Positions 1-8,448 of a DNA stretch of 64,000 nucleotides are shown one piece after another. The DNA lies in assembly GCF_000252855.1 (NCBI RefSeq), contig NC_017045.1, positions 1,736,001 to 1,800,000 of the forward strand, written 5' to 3'. The notes under the pieces were generated by a model that was not told the DNA's origin, made no database searches, and worked only from the letters and a program-made list of their open reading frames with translations. Origin of the DNA: Riemerella anatipestifer ATCC 11845 = DSM 15868. Its GTDB lineage: Bacteria; Bacteroidota; Bacteroidia; Flavobacteriales; Weeksellaceae. A program made the translations under genes and the position numbers. Position 1 is the first letter of the stretch. Each line of letters starts with the position of its first letter.

Positions 1-734
1 ATTTGAATTGGGGACTTGAGGAAGCTAGGGGTAAATACATTGCAAGGATGGATGCAGATGATATTAGCCATCCTACTAGATTTGAACAGCAAGTAGATTT
101 TTTAGATAACAATCCAAATGTTTTTATTATAGGCGCTCAATTAGATTTAATAAACGAGAAAAATGAAATAATAGGAGAAAAGTTAGCTAGCACTGACAAT
201 GAGGAAATTCAAGAGCGAATGCTTAAAACAATACAGCTATTTCATCCTGTTATTATGTTCAGAAATGAAGGTTTAAGGTATAGGGACAAGGTTTGGTATT
301 GTGAGGATTATGAGCTGTATCTTCGTTTGATGTCAAAACAAAAAAAGATGGCTAATTTACCAATTAAATTATTGAAATATAGGGTTTTAGGTGGTTCTAT
401 ATCAAGAAAAGGGAGTAAGTTTATTAAATACATGTTTCTATCTAAAGCCTTTGAAATGTATTATGAAAGACAAAAAACAGGAAAAGATACTTACGAACAA
501 ATTAATCCCTACGCTTATGTAAATATACATAATATAGATTATAAAAATTCTATGCAAGAAATGGAACAAGCTGCAAGGGCTTGTTTAAAATATAAATTCA
601 GGGAAGAATTGGTAGATCTAGTGAAAAAACAAAAAAAGTTTTATCCTAATGAGAAGTTTGGATTTTATTCTTTGGTAAGTAAGCTACCACCGAATTTATT
701 TAATCTCTGTTGTAGAATCTTAAATCAGATATAG
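1..734 (+). CDS. Family 2 glycosyltransferase, 5' end outside window
   Basis: This is the C-terminal part of a GT-A fold glycosyltransferase that would move a sugar from a nucleotide donor onto a growing surface glycan at the cytoplasmic face of the membrane. The visible part begins in the region just before the metal-binding DxD-type motif (ARMDADD, about residues 14-20 of the visible part), followed by the usual S-x-P-x-R-F-E-Q-Q-V segment. The reading frame is open to the window edge. A TTG at position 3 is unlikely to be the start, because about 75 residues of the nucleotide-binding half are missing. The next gene starts 12 bases downstream, so the two are probably co-transcribed as part of a polysaccharide cluster. 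Confidence 0.85.
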   Translation, partial: LNWGLEEARGKYIARMDADDISHPTRFEQQVDFLDNNPNVFIIGAQLDLINEKNEIIGEKLASTDNEEIQERMLKTIQLFHPVIMFRNEGLRYRDKVWYCEDYELYLRLMSKQKKMANLPIKLLKYRVLGGSISRKGSKFIKYMFLSKAFEMYYERQKTGKDTYEQINPYAYVNIHNIDYKNSMQEMEQAARACLKYKFREELVDLVKKQKKFYPNEKFGFYSLVSKLPPNLFNLCCRILNQI

Positions 735-746
735 CATAGAATAAAA

Positions 747-1769
747 ATGGATATATTAATAAAATCATTCAATAGACCATATTATTTGGATCGTGCGATT
801 TATAGTTTGAAAAAGTATCTGGTGGGTAATTATACTATTACAATTTTAGATGATGGTACACCTCAAAAGTATTTGGATAAAATACTCAATAAATATCCAG
901 ATGTTATATTAAAGAGAAATGAAAAAGCAGACTTAAAATCAAAAGCTATTGAAAATAATATAAAAGAAGGGACGGGTATAAATGGATTTATAATACCTGT
1001 AGATTTATGGAAAGGAGCTGTTGAAAAAGCTTCCGAATATTTTGTGATGACAGAGGATGATGTATGGTTGACGGAGGAAATAGATTTGATGGAAGTTGAA
1101 AAAACTCTAAAGTTTCATGAGGTTTCTTTGCTTAAAGTAGGATGGATAAGTAATAGGAAGGTTAATGCTTTTTTACGAGATACCATAAATGAGGAAATAG
1201 TTGCGTTGGAGCCTAACTTTTGGGTAGCAGGTAGGTGGTTTATGCACGCTGTTATTAAGAATAAATATCGTCTTTTTTCTTTGTTATATAGACTCAAGTT
1301 GGTGGATAGAAATACATATAATGATTATTGGATAATGAACTCTCTTTTAATGGGTATTTACAAAAAGGAGTATTGGCTATTTTTGTGGGATAAAATAGAG
1401 GGGAGAGTTGATGAACAGATGCAGATTATTAATGCTACACAATGGTATAGGAAAAATAAGAGAAATAAATTTAATTATACAAAATTTAAAAATCTTAGAA
1501 TGAGTACAACTTTTGTGTCTTCTGCTACAAACTCATATCATCAGTATGGGATTGATTGTGATATTAATTTTTTTAATTATATAATGAACGAGGAATGGTA
1601 TAGTGGAAATTTTAATTCCCTCCAAAATTTCCCTAAAGATATTTCAGAAGATTATTATATATCTTTTTTAAATAAACATAACAATAATAGATGCCTCCCT
1701 GAAAATTGGAAAGCGTGGGCAGACAAATTTAAAGAACAATATAGGAGACAAGATGTAGTTGTTGATTAG
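747..1769 (+). CDS. Probable glycosyltransferase (GT-A-like), polysaccharide locus
   Basis: A 340-residue soluble protein. The N-terminus (MDILIKSFNRPYYLDRAIYS) resembles the opening beta strand and helix of family 2 glycosyltransferases. FVMTEDDVWL near residues 97-106 supplies an acidic EDD motif in the position of the metal-binding DxD. The rest, rich in aromatic and basic residues, matches no family I can name. It follows the upstream glycosyltransferase by 12 bases and is the last plus-strand gene before a convergent gene, so it probably ends this polysaccharide transcript. The transferase fold is fairly secure; donor and acceptor cannot be told from sequence. Confidence 0.6.
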   Translation: MDILIKSFNRPYYLDRAIYSLKKYLVGNYTITILDDGTPQKYLDKILNKYPDVILKRNEKADLKSKAIENNIKEGTGINGFIIPVDLWKGAVEKASEYFVMTEDDVWLTEEIDLMEVEKTLKFHEVSLLKVGWISNRKVNAFLRDTINEEIVALEPNFWVAGRWFMHAVIKNKYRLFSLLYRLKLVDRNTYNDYWIMNSLLMGIYKKEYWLFLWDKIEGRVDEQMQIINATQWYRKNKRNKFNYTKFKNLRMSTTFVSSATNSYHQYGIDCDINFFNYIMNEEWYSGNFNSLQNFPKDISEDYYISFLNKHNNNRCLPENWKAWADKFKEQYRRQDVVVD

Positions 1770-1805
1770 AGAAAAGATTTGCTTAAACTTTATACACTTT
1801 GTAAT

Positions 1806-1883
1806 ACACTACTAACCAAGGGTTCACTTTTAAAAAAGTTAAACCTTCGGTAATTTTAACTTACACACTTTACGGGGTAGTGT
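1806..1883. repeat. Nested inverted repeat between convergent genes
   Basis: Outer arms ACACTAC (1806-1812) and GTAGTGT (1877-1883) enclose an inner stem AAGTTAAA (1836-1843) with TTTAACTT (1855-1862) and a small ACC-TTC-GGT tip. It fills most of the 122-bp gap between two convergent genes. No clean T tract follows on either strand, so it is not a standard intrinsic terminator, though ending transcription from both sides is the simplest role. Confidence 0.5.
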
Positions 1884-1891
1884 CTATTTGC

Positions 1892-2851
1892 TTAAATTTT
1901 ATATATATTGTCAAAATCTTTTAACCAAGTGTTATGATAGGAGGATAGTTTACCATAACTATTGTCTAGGATAACAACCTCTTTCCCCATTAATACAGCC
2001 AAAATCATACCGTGTAAACGGGTAGTGTATATTTTTCTGTAGTCAGAAAAAAATGAAGTGCCCATTTCTATGAATTTTTCTCTTCTCTTCTTATTCTTTA
2101 ACCCATATCTACTATCAATGTATTTTGAAAAAGGAGAGTGTCTTTGAATCATTAATGCTATACGATCTAATCTGTGTTCAAATCTCAATTTTTTATACCT
2201 TTCCTCTTTGGTTGTGTTAAAGGTTGGCCAATCTAACAAGTCATATTCTTGTTCTATATTTATATTTAAAGGTATATTTTCGTTATCTTTTCTGTCCATT
2301 ACGAGTATTTTGTTTCCTTTTTTATTTGTTTGGATCTTATGTAAATCTATACAAAAAGCCATATCTGGTAACAAAAGTATTGTAGCATTAGAAAAGTACT
2401 GTTTTGCTAAGGACTCAGACTTTTCATCTCTGACGCATATGGTGATATTAGGATGTTCATTGATTATTTTAGAATCTCTTTCAAGAGTCTCTTGAGATTT
2501 GTAGTGTAGTGTTTGAGGAAGAATGATTATCTTATGATTTTGATATTTTTGGATTAAACTGATTCTAAAATTATTTACAACAGGGTATATGTCTCCGAAG
2601 TTTCCACCACCATGCAGCAGTAGGATTGTTTCGGGTCTAATGCAATTGTGGTCAAAAAATGTCAAGCTATACTCATAGTATTTTTGATATGGTATGCTGT
2701 TTAAAAAAGATAACTCCCCTTCCCAAATTAAGTTATCACCTATGTTGTCATGATCTGGTATATCAATTAGAGCATAATCACTATTGATGATAGGAGTTAA
2801 ATTTTGGATGATAAGGTCTTTTAGCTTTTGTATTTTTTTTGTATTCTCCAT
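1892..2851 (-). CDS. Polysaccharide pyruvyl transferase family protein
   Basis: Predicted to add a pyruvyl ketal from phosphoenolpyruvate to a sugar of a surface polysaccharide. Family marks are IPDHDNIGDNLIWEGE near the N-terminus, the glycine-rich LLHGGGNFGDIYP, a central VRDEKSESLA segment, and the C-terminal TRLHGMILAVLMGK motif of EpsO/CsaB-like enzymes. I place the start at the ATG at 2851 (MENTKKIQ), not the in-frame TTG at 2860, because that TTG lies inside a -7-like promoter element. This gives 319 residues, normal for the family. It is convergent with the glycosyltransferase and divergent from the flippase. The exact acceptor sugar is unknown. Confidence 0.85.
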   Translation of the reverse strand: MENTKKIQKLKDLIIQNLTPIINSDYALIDIPDHDNIGDNLIWEGELSFLNSIPYQKYYEYSLTFFDHNCIRPETILLLHGGGNFGDIYPVVNNFRISLIQKYQNHKIIILPQTLHYKSQETLERDSKIINEHPNITICVRDEKSESLAKQYFSNATILLLPDMAFCIDLHKIQTNKKGNKILVMDRKDNENIPLNINIEQEYDLLDWPTFNTTKEERYKKLRFEHRLDRIALMIQRHSPFSKYIDSRYGLKNKKRREKFIEMGTSFFSDYRKIYTTRLHGMILAVLMGKEVVILDNSYGKLSSYHNTWLKDFDNIYKI

Positions 2852-2857
2852 AGTTTG

Positions 2858-2865
2858 CAAAGTTA
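2858..2865 (-). promoter_or_regulatory. -7 element for the pyruvyl transferase gene
   Basis: Minus strand TAACTTTG fits the Bacteroidetes -7 consensus TAnnTTTG. Only six bases separate it from the ATG at 2851, which implies a very short or absent leader. No clear TTTG -33 element is visible, so this is tentative. Confidence 0.45.
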
Positions 2866-2944
2866 AATATATAATATGATATTACTTGTGTTTAATATTC
2901 CGAATTTACATTTTTTAGTGTAGGCTGAAACTTTATATTTTCTA

Positions 2945-2952
2945 TATCTTTG
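2945..2952 (+). promoter_or_regulatory. -7 element for the flippase gene
   Basis: TATCTTTG matches TAnnTTTG and lies 14 bases before the TTG start of the flippase. The -33 region is poor (TTTTAGTG near 2913). Confidence 0.55.
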
Positions 2953-2966
2953 CAGAAATTTTTGCT

Positions 2967-4400
2967 TTGAAAAAATTACTCAACGAGACTATCATTTATG
3001 GTATTGGAGCAATCTTGCCGAGGGTTATTTATTTCCTGCTTAATCCTTTTTTTATTTATTACATCTCTAGGGAAGAGTTTGCCCAGTTTACCAATCTTTA
3101 TGCTTGGATGTCTTATGTGAACATACTGCTTACACTTGGGTTTGAAACCTCTTTTTTCCGTTATTCGGCAGAGAAGGAAAACGAAAACAAGGCATTCTAT
3201 ACTTCGTTTTGGTTTCTCTTTTTCACGGCAAGTTTGTTTTTAGGAGGAGTTTATATTTTTAATCAAAGTATAGCAGATTCATTAGGGTACTCCGCTCACC
3301 CTGAGTATATTAAATGGTTTGCTTGGATTGCTTTTTTTGATACTATTTGCGTAATTCCGTTGGCGTGGCTTAGATTTAATAATAAACCAATAAAGTATTC
3401 TGCTATTAGAGTAGCACAGGTGCTGGTGCAGGTATTAAGTGTTTTGGCATTATTTCTATTTATACCTAAAGAGAGCTCTCAGAGCTTGGGTATGGAGACA
3501 TCAGTATCCTATACATTCGTAAGTAATATTATAGCTAGTGTGGCGGCGTTTGTGATGTTACTGCCTGTAGTGAGTAAAGTAAGGCTTAAGTTCTCTATGA
3601 ACTTGTTTAAACGAATGATAAAATATTCATATCCACTGATGTTGGCGGGATTAGCATTTGTTGTAAACGAAAACTTTGATAAAACGGTACAATATAACAT
3701 TATTTCCAAGGCAGAAGCAGGGGCTTATGGAGGTTGTTATAAGTTGGCGGTTCTAATGACGCTATTTGTTACGGCTTATAGAATGGGTATTGAGCCATTC
3801 TTTTTTAAACAAATGAATAATGCAGATGCACCAAAAACTTATGCAAAAATCACGGAGTATTTCACATTATTTGCATCTGTGGCAGCTTTGGGTATTGTAG
3901 TAAATATTAGTTGGTTAAAATCAATTTTTATTACAGATAGCTCTTATTGGATAGCTATGGATATAGTGCCGATTATTGTGGTGGGTAATTTGTGTTTTGG
4001 TATTTATTATAATTTATCTACTTGGTATAAAGTTACGGATAGAACCTTTGTTGGGACGCTTATTTCTTGGCTAGGAGCGGCGATTACCATTTTACTGAAT
4101 TTGTTATTGCTCAAAGATTATGGGTTTATGGTATCAGCTTGGGTAACCTTGTTGGTGTATTTCTTAATGATGTTGGTGTCTTACTTTTTAGGGCAAAAGT
4201 ATTACCCAATCCCTTATAATATGAAAAAGATAATGTCGGTGCTTTTGGTATTGTCGGTATTTTCATTTTTATCTTACCAGATATTTGAAGCAAATGTATG
4301 GATTGGGAATATTTTATTCTTAATCTTTGGGTTTGGTATTGTTTTTTCTGAGAAGAACTTAATTTTATCAATGGTAGCAAGGTTCAGAAATAGAGGCTAA
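2967..4400 (+). CDS. Wzx-like oligosaccharide flippase (polysaccharide biosynthesis protein)
   Basis: An inner-membrane protein of 477 residues with about 12-14 hydrophobic segments and a C-terminus near RFRNRG, typical of the MOP-superfamily flippases that turn lipid-linked oligosaccharide units from the cytoplasmic to the periplasmic face. The start MKKLLNETIIYGIGAILPR, with GIGAILPR at the first helix, is characteristic. Initiation is at a TTG, chosen because the conserved KKLLNETIIYG block starts there and a TATCTTTG promoter element sits just upstream. It lies between a pyruvyl transferase and a nucleotidyltransferase, fitting a surface-polysaccharide export role. Substrate unknown. Confidence 0.88.
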   Translation: MKKLLNETIIYGIGAILPRVIYFLLNPFFIYYISREEFAQFTNLYAWMSYVNILLTLGFETSFFRYSAEKENENKAFYTSFWFLFFTASLFLGGVYIFNQSIADSLGYSAHPEYIKWFAWIAFFDTICVIPLAWLRFNNKPIKYSAIRVAQVLVQVLSVLALFLFIPKESSQSLGMETSVSYTFVSNIIASVAAFVMLLPVVSKVRLKFSMNLFKRMIKYSYPLMLAGLAFVVNENFDKTVQYNIISKAEAGAYGGCYKLAVLMTLFVTAYRMGIEPFFFKQMNNADAPKTYAKITEYFTLFASVAALGIVVNISWLKSIFITDSSYWIAMDIVPIIVVGNLCFGIYYNLSTWYKVTDRTFVGTLISWLGAAITILLNLLLLKDYGFMVSAWVTLLVYFLMMLVSYFLGQKYYPIPYNMKKIMSVLLVLSVFSFLSYQIFEANVWIGNILFLIFGFGIVFSEKNLILSMVARFRNRG

Positions 4401-4481
4401 TTTTAATCATTTGTTTATTTTTGGAGGAAGAAAAATTAAAACACTATATTTGAAGTTTAATTAGTAATTTATCATAAAAAT

Positions 4482-5498
4482 ATGAAAATAATAGTACCTA
4501 TGGCGGGGCGAGGCTCCCGATTGAGACCACATACTCTTACGGTTCCAAAACCACTTATACCTATTGCAGGTAAGCCTATTGTGCAAAGATTGGTAGAAGA
4601 TATTGCAAAAGTAGCAGGACAGCCTATAGAGGAAGTGGCTTTCATTATTGGAGATTTTGGTGATGAGGTAAAAGCTTCTCTAATTCAGATTGCAGAAAAA
4701 TTAGGGGCTAAAGGGAGTGTTTATGCTCAAGATGAGCCTCTAGGTACAGCTCATGCAATAAAGTGTGCGGAAGCGTCTATGCAGGGTGATGTGGTAGTAG
4801 CGTTTGCAGACACTCTTTTCTGTGCTGATTTTGTATTAGATACTAATTCGGACGGTGTAATTTGGGTGAAAAAAGTAGAAGATCCTTCGGCTTTTGGAGT
4901 AGTTAAGTTAGATGATTATGGGTTTATTACAGATTTTGTAGAAAAACCACAGACCTTTGTTTCAGATTTAGCTATTATAGGGATTTATTACTTTAAGTCT
5001 GCTGAGAAGCTGATGGAGGAGATTAATTATATTATGGATAATAATATAATGCAAGGAGGGGAGTATCAGTTGACTGTAGCTTTAGAAAATTTAAGACAAA
5101 AAGGAGCGAAGTTTTCTTTAGGGAAAGTAAATGACTGGATGGATTGCGGCAACAAAAACGCAACAGTAGAAACTAATAGCAAGATATTACAATATGAGAA
5201 AGAATCTGTATCCTCCTTCCCATCGTCTGCTAAAATAGAAAATAGTCTTATTATTCCTCCGTGCTTTATTGGCGAAAATGTGGTTATTAAAAATTCTAAA
5301 ATAGGACCTAATGTCTCTTTAGGAAATAATACTGAGGTAGTTAATTCTAATATAGATAATTCTTTAATACAGGAAAAAACACTGATTAATCATGGTAATT
5401 TGAGTAACTCTATGATAGGTAACTCTGCCAAATATTTTGGAGTATCTAGAGAAATTTCGCTAGGAGACTATTCGGTGCTAGATTTTCTTTCTAAATAG
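4482..5498 (+). CDS. Sugar-1-phosphate nucleotidyltransferase with hexapeptide-repeat C-terminus
   Basis: Predicted to make an NDP-sugar from NTP and a sugar 1-phosphate in the cytoplasm. The N-terminus IVPMAGRGSRLRPHTLTVPK is the classic GxGxRLxPxT...PK nucleotide-binding signature; EPLGTAHAIKCA and VVVAFADTL contribute the uracil/thymine-binding and metal sites; EKP occurs near residue 145 and WMDCGN near 220. From about residue 255 onward, isoleucine/valine-rich hexads (IPPCFIGENVVIKNSKIGPN) suggest a short left-handed beta helix. The enzyme is RmlA/GlmU-like; which sugar it activates is not decided by sequence. It sits 81 bases after the flippase gene and serves the same envelope glycan context. 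Confidence 0.85.
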   Translation: MKIIVPMAGRGSRLRPHTLTVPKPLIPIAGKPIVQRLVEDIAKVAGQPIEEVAFIIGDFGDEVKASLIQIAEKLGAKGSVYAQDEPLGTAHAIKCAEASMQGDVVVAFADTLFCADFVLDTNSDGVIWVKKVEDPSAFGVVKLDDYGFITDFVEKPQTFVSDLAIIGIYYFKSAEKLMEEINYIMDNNIMQGGEYQLTVALENLRQKGAKFSLGKVNDWMDCGNKNATVETNSKILQYEKESVSSFPSSAKIENSLIIPPCFIGENVVIKNSKIGPNVSLGNNTEVVNSNIDNSLIQEKTLINHGNLSNSMIGNSAKYFGVSREISLGDYSVLDFLSK

Positions 5499-5554
5499 AT
5501 GTATAAGTTTTTAACTATTTTTTCGTTATAGCTAGATAATTAACATTCAATATT

Positions 5555-6355
5555 ATGAATAAATTTTGGTTATTAGGGATAGCTGTGCTTATGCTAGTGT
5601 CGTGCAAAACGCAGCAAAATATTCCGTCCGCACCACCTGTGAATACAAATAAAAAGATAGAAAAAGACCAAGTTTTTTTCAATAATATCCTTAAAGAATC
5701 ATCTTTTAAAAGTCTAAAAATTTCCAGTAAAATTAAGGTAGATAATGGGAGCCCAATTCCTACATTGGACGCATTAGTTTATATAGAAAATCAAAAGAAA
5801 GTTTGGGTAAATCTTTCAGCGTTGTTCTTTAATGTAGCAAGAGGTGTCGCTACGCCAGAAGGCGTTAAAGGCTATGAGAAGTATAATAAAACTTACATAG
5901 ATTCGGATTTTTCTTATCTTAATCGACTTCTAAATGTTAACTTTATTGATTACTCAACTCTTCAGAATTTATTGGTAGGGAGGACTTTTGTTCCTATTAA
6001 AGATGGTGATTTTGATTTGATTAAAAACACACGAAGCTATCATTTAACATTGTCTAAAAATCAAAAAATAATAGTAGATGGTAAGGTAAGTGAGTATAAA
6101 ATAGAGTTAGATTATGACACCATGTTTAATCTTAGTAGGGTGAAATTATCTGACGCCAAAACACCTGATTATCTAGAAGTTTTTTATACCAATTGGGAAA
6201 ACTTTGAGGGAAATTATTTGCCTAGAAATGTTAAAATTATTATAAAAGCAAAAAAAACAGACCAGATTTTCATAGAAAATACGAAATTTGATTCCTCTGT
6301 TATGGATACGCCGTATACTGTGCCAAATAATTATACAAAGAAGGAAATTGAATGA
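5555..6355 (+). CDS. DUF4292 lipoprotein
   Basis: A 266-residue predicted lipoprotein: hydrophobic N-terminus followed by the lipobox LVSC, with the acylated cysteine at residue 17. The body, with DALVYIENQKKVWVNLSALF and later beta-rich repeats, fits the DUF4292 family of Bacteroidetes, whose members resemble LolA/LolB-type open beta-barrels; a lipid or lipoprotein handling role is inference from that resemblance. Its stop overlaps the start of the LytM-domain gene by four bases (ATGA), so the two are translationally coupled and probably act in the same envelope process. Confidence 0.8.
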   Translation: MNKFWLLGIAVLMLVSCKTQQNIPSAPPVNTNKKIEKDQVFFNNILKESSFKSLKISSKIKVDNGSPIPTLDALVYIENQKKVWVNLSALFFNVARGVATPEGVKGYEKYNKTYIDSDFSYLNRLLNVNFIDYSTLQNLLVGRTFVPIKDGDFDLIKNTRSYHLTLSKNQKIIVDGKVSEYKIELDYDTMFNLSRVKLSDAKTPDYLEVFYTNWENFEGNYLPRNVKIIIKAKKTDQIFIENTKFDSSVMDTPYTVPNNYTKKEIE

Positions 6356-7905
6356 TATTTAGGAAGTTAAGTTTTTTATTGAGTGTATTGTGTTTTGGGT
6401 TGTTTTTTTCTCAGAAGAAAGAGCAGCTCCAGAGAGAAAGTGCTGAACTGAAAAAACAAATTGCACTTATCAATTCTAATCTTGCTAAAACTCAGAAGGA
6501 GGTAAGGCTTTCGATAGCACACCTTAATGAAGTTAATAAAAAAATTCAGTTAAGAGAGAAAATTTATAGAAATACACAGAAAGAAAAGCGTTTCATTGAA
6601 GATGATATTTATCTTCGTCAAAAAGAGATTAATAAGTATAAAAAAGAGCTGGCTGTACTAAGAAAAAACTATGCTGAGATATTAGTAAAAGCTTATAAGA
6701 ATAAAGGTATTCAGAATAAAGTTACATTTATTCTATCGGCTAAAAATTTAGGAGAAGCTCTAAGAAGAGTACAGTATCTTAAACAATATTCTGATTATCA
6801 GGATAAAAAAGCTAAAGAGATTAGCGGTAAAGCAGCAGAAATTCAGCAAGCTTTAAAGCTGAAACAAAAATCAGTAAAAGAGAAAGAAAATATTCTTACT
6901 CAGCAACAGAAAGATCTTTTAGTAATCCAAAATGATAGAAAACAAAGGGAACTATTATTAGAAGACTTCAAGAAAAATGAGGCGGTCCTTACGGCTGAAC
7001 TTAAACAAAAGCAAGCACAAGCTAAGAAAATTGAAGGGGAAATCCGAAAGATAATAAACGAAGAAATAGCAGCTGCTAAAGCAAAAGAAGAAGCGGAGCG
7101 AAAAGCTAGACTAGAGCGAGAAAGACTTGCGAGAGAGGCTGCAGCTAGAGAAAAAGCAAGAATAGATGCTGAGAATAAAGCTAGGGCAGAAGCATTAGAA
7201 AGAGAAAGAAAAAAAGCGGAAGCAGAAGCTGCTAGATTGGCAGAAATTGAAAGAAAGAAGCAAGATGATGCTAGAAAACAAGCTGAACTTGCAAAAGCAG
7301 AAGAAAATGCAAGGAACGAAGCACGCCGAATAGCAGCTGAAAAAGATGCTAGAGAAGCCGCTGCTAGAGCTAAGGCTGCAGAAGAAAAAGCTAAGGCTGC
7401 AAGAGATGCTGAGGCAGAACTAGCCAAGAGAAAAGAAGAGGAAAAGAAAAAAGCGGAGGAAAAAACGAAGACAGCGTTTGGTGTGGGAGCAGCAACAGGG
7501 TCTAATTTTGCTGAAAATAGAGGGCGAATAGGCTTTCCAGTGGAGAGAGGGCAGGTAACACACCGTTTTGGTAGACAGCCACACCCTGTATTTAAAAATA
7601 TAGTTGAGGAGAATAATGGGATTAGAATTGCAGTTTCTCCTGGTACTAAGGCAAGATGTGTTTTCCCTGGTGAAGTGTCAAGAATTTCTTTTGTTGGGGG
7701 GACTAAGACGGTTATTGTAAAACATGGTAGCTACTTTACCATATATAGTAACTTATCCGATGTTTCGGTTTCTCCTAATCAGAAGGTTTCATCAGGAACT
7801 ACAATTGGGACTATAGCACAAGATTTTGAGGGGGCTTACTCTCTGGATTTCCAAATTTGGAATGGAAGTACTCCTGTTGATCCTATGGGATGGGTCTCAA
7901 ATTAA
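6352..7905 (+). CDS. EnvC-like murein hydrolase activator with degenerate LytM domain
   Basis: A secreted 517-residue protein: signal peptide (about 1-20), a very long alpha-helical coiled coil (about 22-375, with an Ala/Glu/Lys/Arg-rich tract from 230), and a C-terminal LytM/M23 domain (about 390-517). The zinc ligands of active M23 peptidases are absent: the HxGxD site reads NNGIR (421-425) and the HLHF site reads SLDF (497-500); only the HG histidine at 458 remains. That is the pattern of EnvC, which does not cut peptidoglycan but activates amidases at division. It is coupled to the DUF4292 gene upstream. Activator function is inferred from the missing ligands and the coiled coil. Confidence 0.85.
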   Translation: MIFRKLSFLLSVLCFGLFFSQKKEQLQRESAELKKQIALINSNLAKTQKEVRLSIAHLNEVNKKIQLREKIYRNTQKEKRFIEDDIYLRQKEINKYKKELAVLRKNYAEILVKAYKNKGIQNKVTFILSAKNLGEALRRVQYLKQYSDYQDKKAKEISGKAAEIQQALKLKQKSVKEKENILTQQQKDLLVIQNDRKQRELLLEDFKKNEAVLTAELKQKQAQAKKIEGEIRKIINEEIAAAKAKEEAERKARLERERLAREAAAREKARIDAENKARAEALERERKKAEAEAARLAEIERKKQDDARKQAELAKAEENARNEARRIAAEKDAREAAARAKAAEEKAKAARDAEAELAKRKEEEKKKAEEKTKTAFGVGAATGSNFAENRGRIGFPVERGQVTHRFGRQPHPVFKNIVEENNGIRIAVSPGTKARCVFPGEVSRISFVGGTKTVIVKHGSYFTIYSNLSDVSVSPNQKVSSGTTIGTIAQDFEGAYSLDFQIWNGSTPVDPMGWVSN

Positions 7906-7934
7906 CTGTAAATGAATAAAAATATAAATAAATT

Positions 7935-8117
7935 ATGTTAACGACTATTTTAGCACTATCGGTACAACATATACTTATAGTGTTGGTTATACTACTCTTA
8001 TTGTTTGGAGGGAAAAAGATTCCGGAGCTGATGAAGGGCTTAGGTTCAGGTATTAAGGAATTTAAAGATGCAGTAAAGGAGGAAGAAAAACCTTCAACAG
8101 AAGAAGAGAAAAAGTAG
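7935..8117 (+). CDS. tatA: TatA/E-type twin-arginine translocase subunit, copy 1
   Basis: A 60-residue protein with one N-terminal membrane helix, the [20 protein letters not shown] hinge-amphipathic helix of TatA/E, and an acidic C-tail. TatA oligomers form the pore or membrane-weakening patch for folded protein export with TatC, which is not in this window. It begins 29 bases after the LytM gene and is followed 109 bases later by a second, very similar copy. The two proteins share an identical block from LLLLFGG through FKDAVKE but differ in the membrane-helix start, pointing to a tandem duplication. Confidence 0.92.
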   Translation: MLTTILALSVQHILIVLVILLLLFGGKKIPELMKGLGSGIKEFKDAVKEEEKPSTEEEKK

Positions 8118-8138
8118 AGCAAATCGATTAGAGGGTCT

Positions 8139-8199
8139 AATTTTGGTAAGGATAGCGTATTAGTTTATATGTATAAATTTTGCTATCTTTACCAAAATT
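8139..8199. repeat. 18-bp inverted repeat between the two tatA genes
   Basis: Arms at 8139-8156 and 8182-8199 are complementary at 17 of 18 positions, with the remaining pair G-T, around a 25-base loop, and are followed by TTTTGTTTT. It could be a long-loop terminator for tatA copy 1. The right arm also contains TATCTTTA, close to a -7 element, so it may instead overlap the promoter of copy 2. Confidence 0.6.
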
Positions 8200-8226
8200 T
8201 TGTTTTAATACTATAAAGATAAATAT

Positions 8227-8424
8227 ATGTTAGTAGCTATTCTTGGGGCAGTAGGACCTTGGCAGATTGTTGCCATCGTGGTTGTATTATTACTTTTGTT
8301 TGGAGGGAAGAAGATTCCAGAACTTATGAAAGGCTTGGGCTCAGGTATTAAAGAGTTTAAAGACGCGGTAAAGGAAGATGATAAAAGCTCATCTTCAACA
8401 GAGGAAGAAAATAAAAAATCATAA
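8227..8424 (+). CDS. tatA: TatA/E-type twin-arginine translocase subunit, copy 2
   Basis: A 65-residue TatA/E paralogue of the gene just upstream. The membrane helix starts [20 protein letters not shown], followed by the [20 protein letters not shown] hinge and amphipathic helix and a Ser/Glu/Lys-rich tail. GPWQ near the N-terminus is the more usual TatA form; copy 1 has SVQH at that place. The inverted repeat between the genes suggests copy 2 may have separate expression. Whether one copy works as a TatB-like partner cannot be judged from sequence; neither shows the longer TatB helix. Confidence 0.92.
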   Translation: MLVAILGAVGPWQIVAIVVVLLLLFGGKKIPELMKGLGSGIKEFKDAVKEDDKSSSSTEEENKKS

Positions 8425-8448
8425 TTAAAAAGTAAGATTTTAAATTAA

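Noticed and set aside
6900-7427. 175-residue minus-strand open frame rich in Ala and Ser
   Set aside because: It is the reverse of the Ala/Glu/Lys-rich coiled coil of the EnvC-like protein; its composition follows from that repeat.
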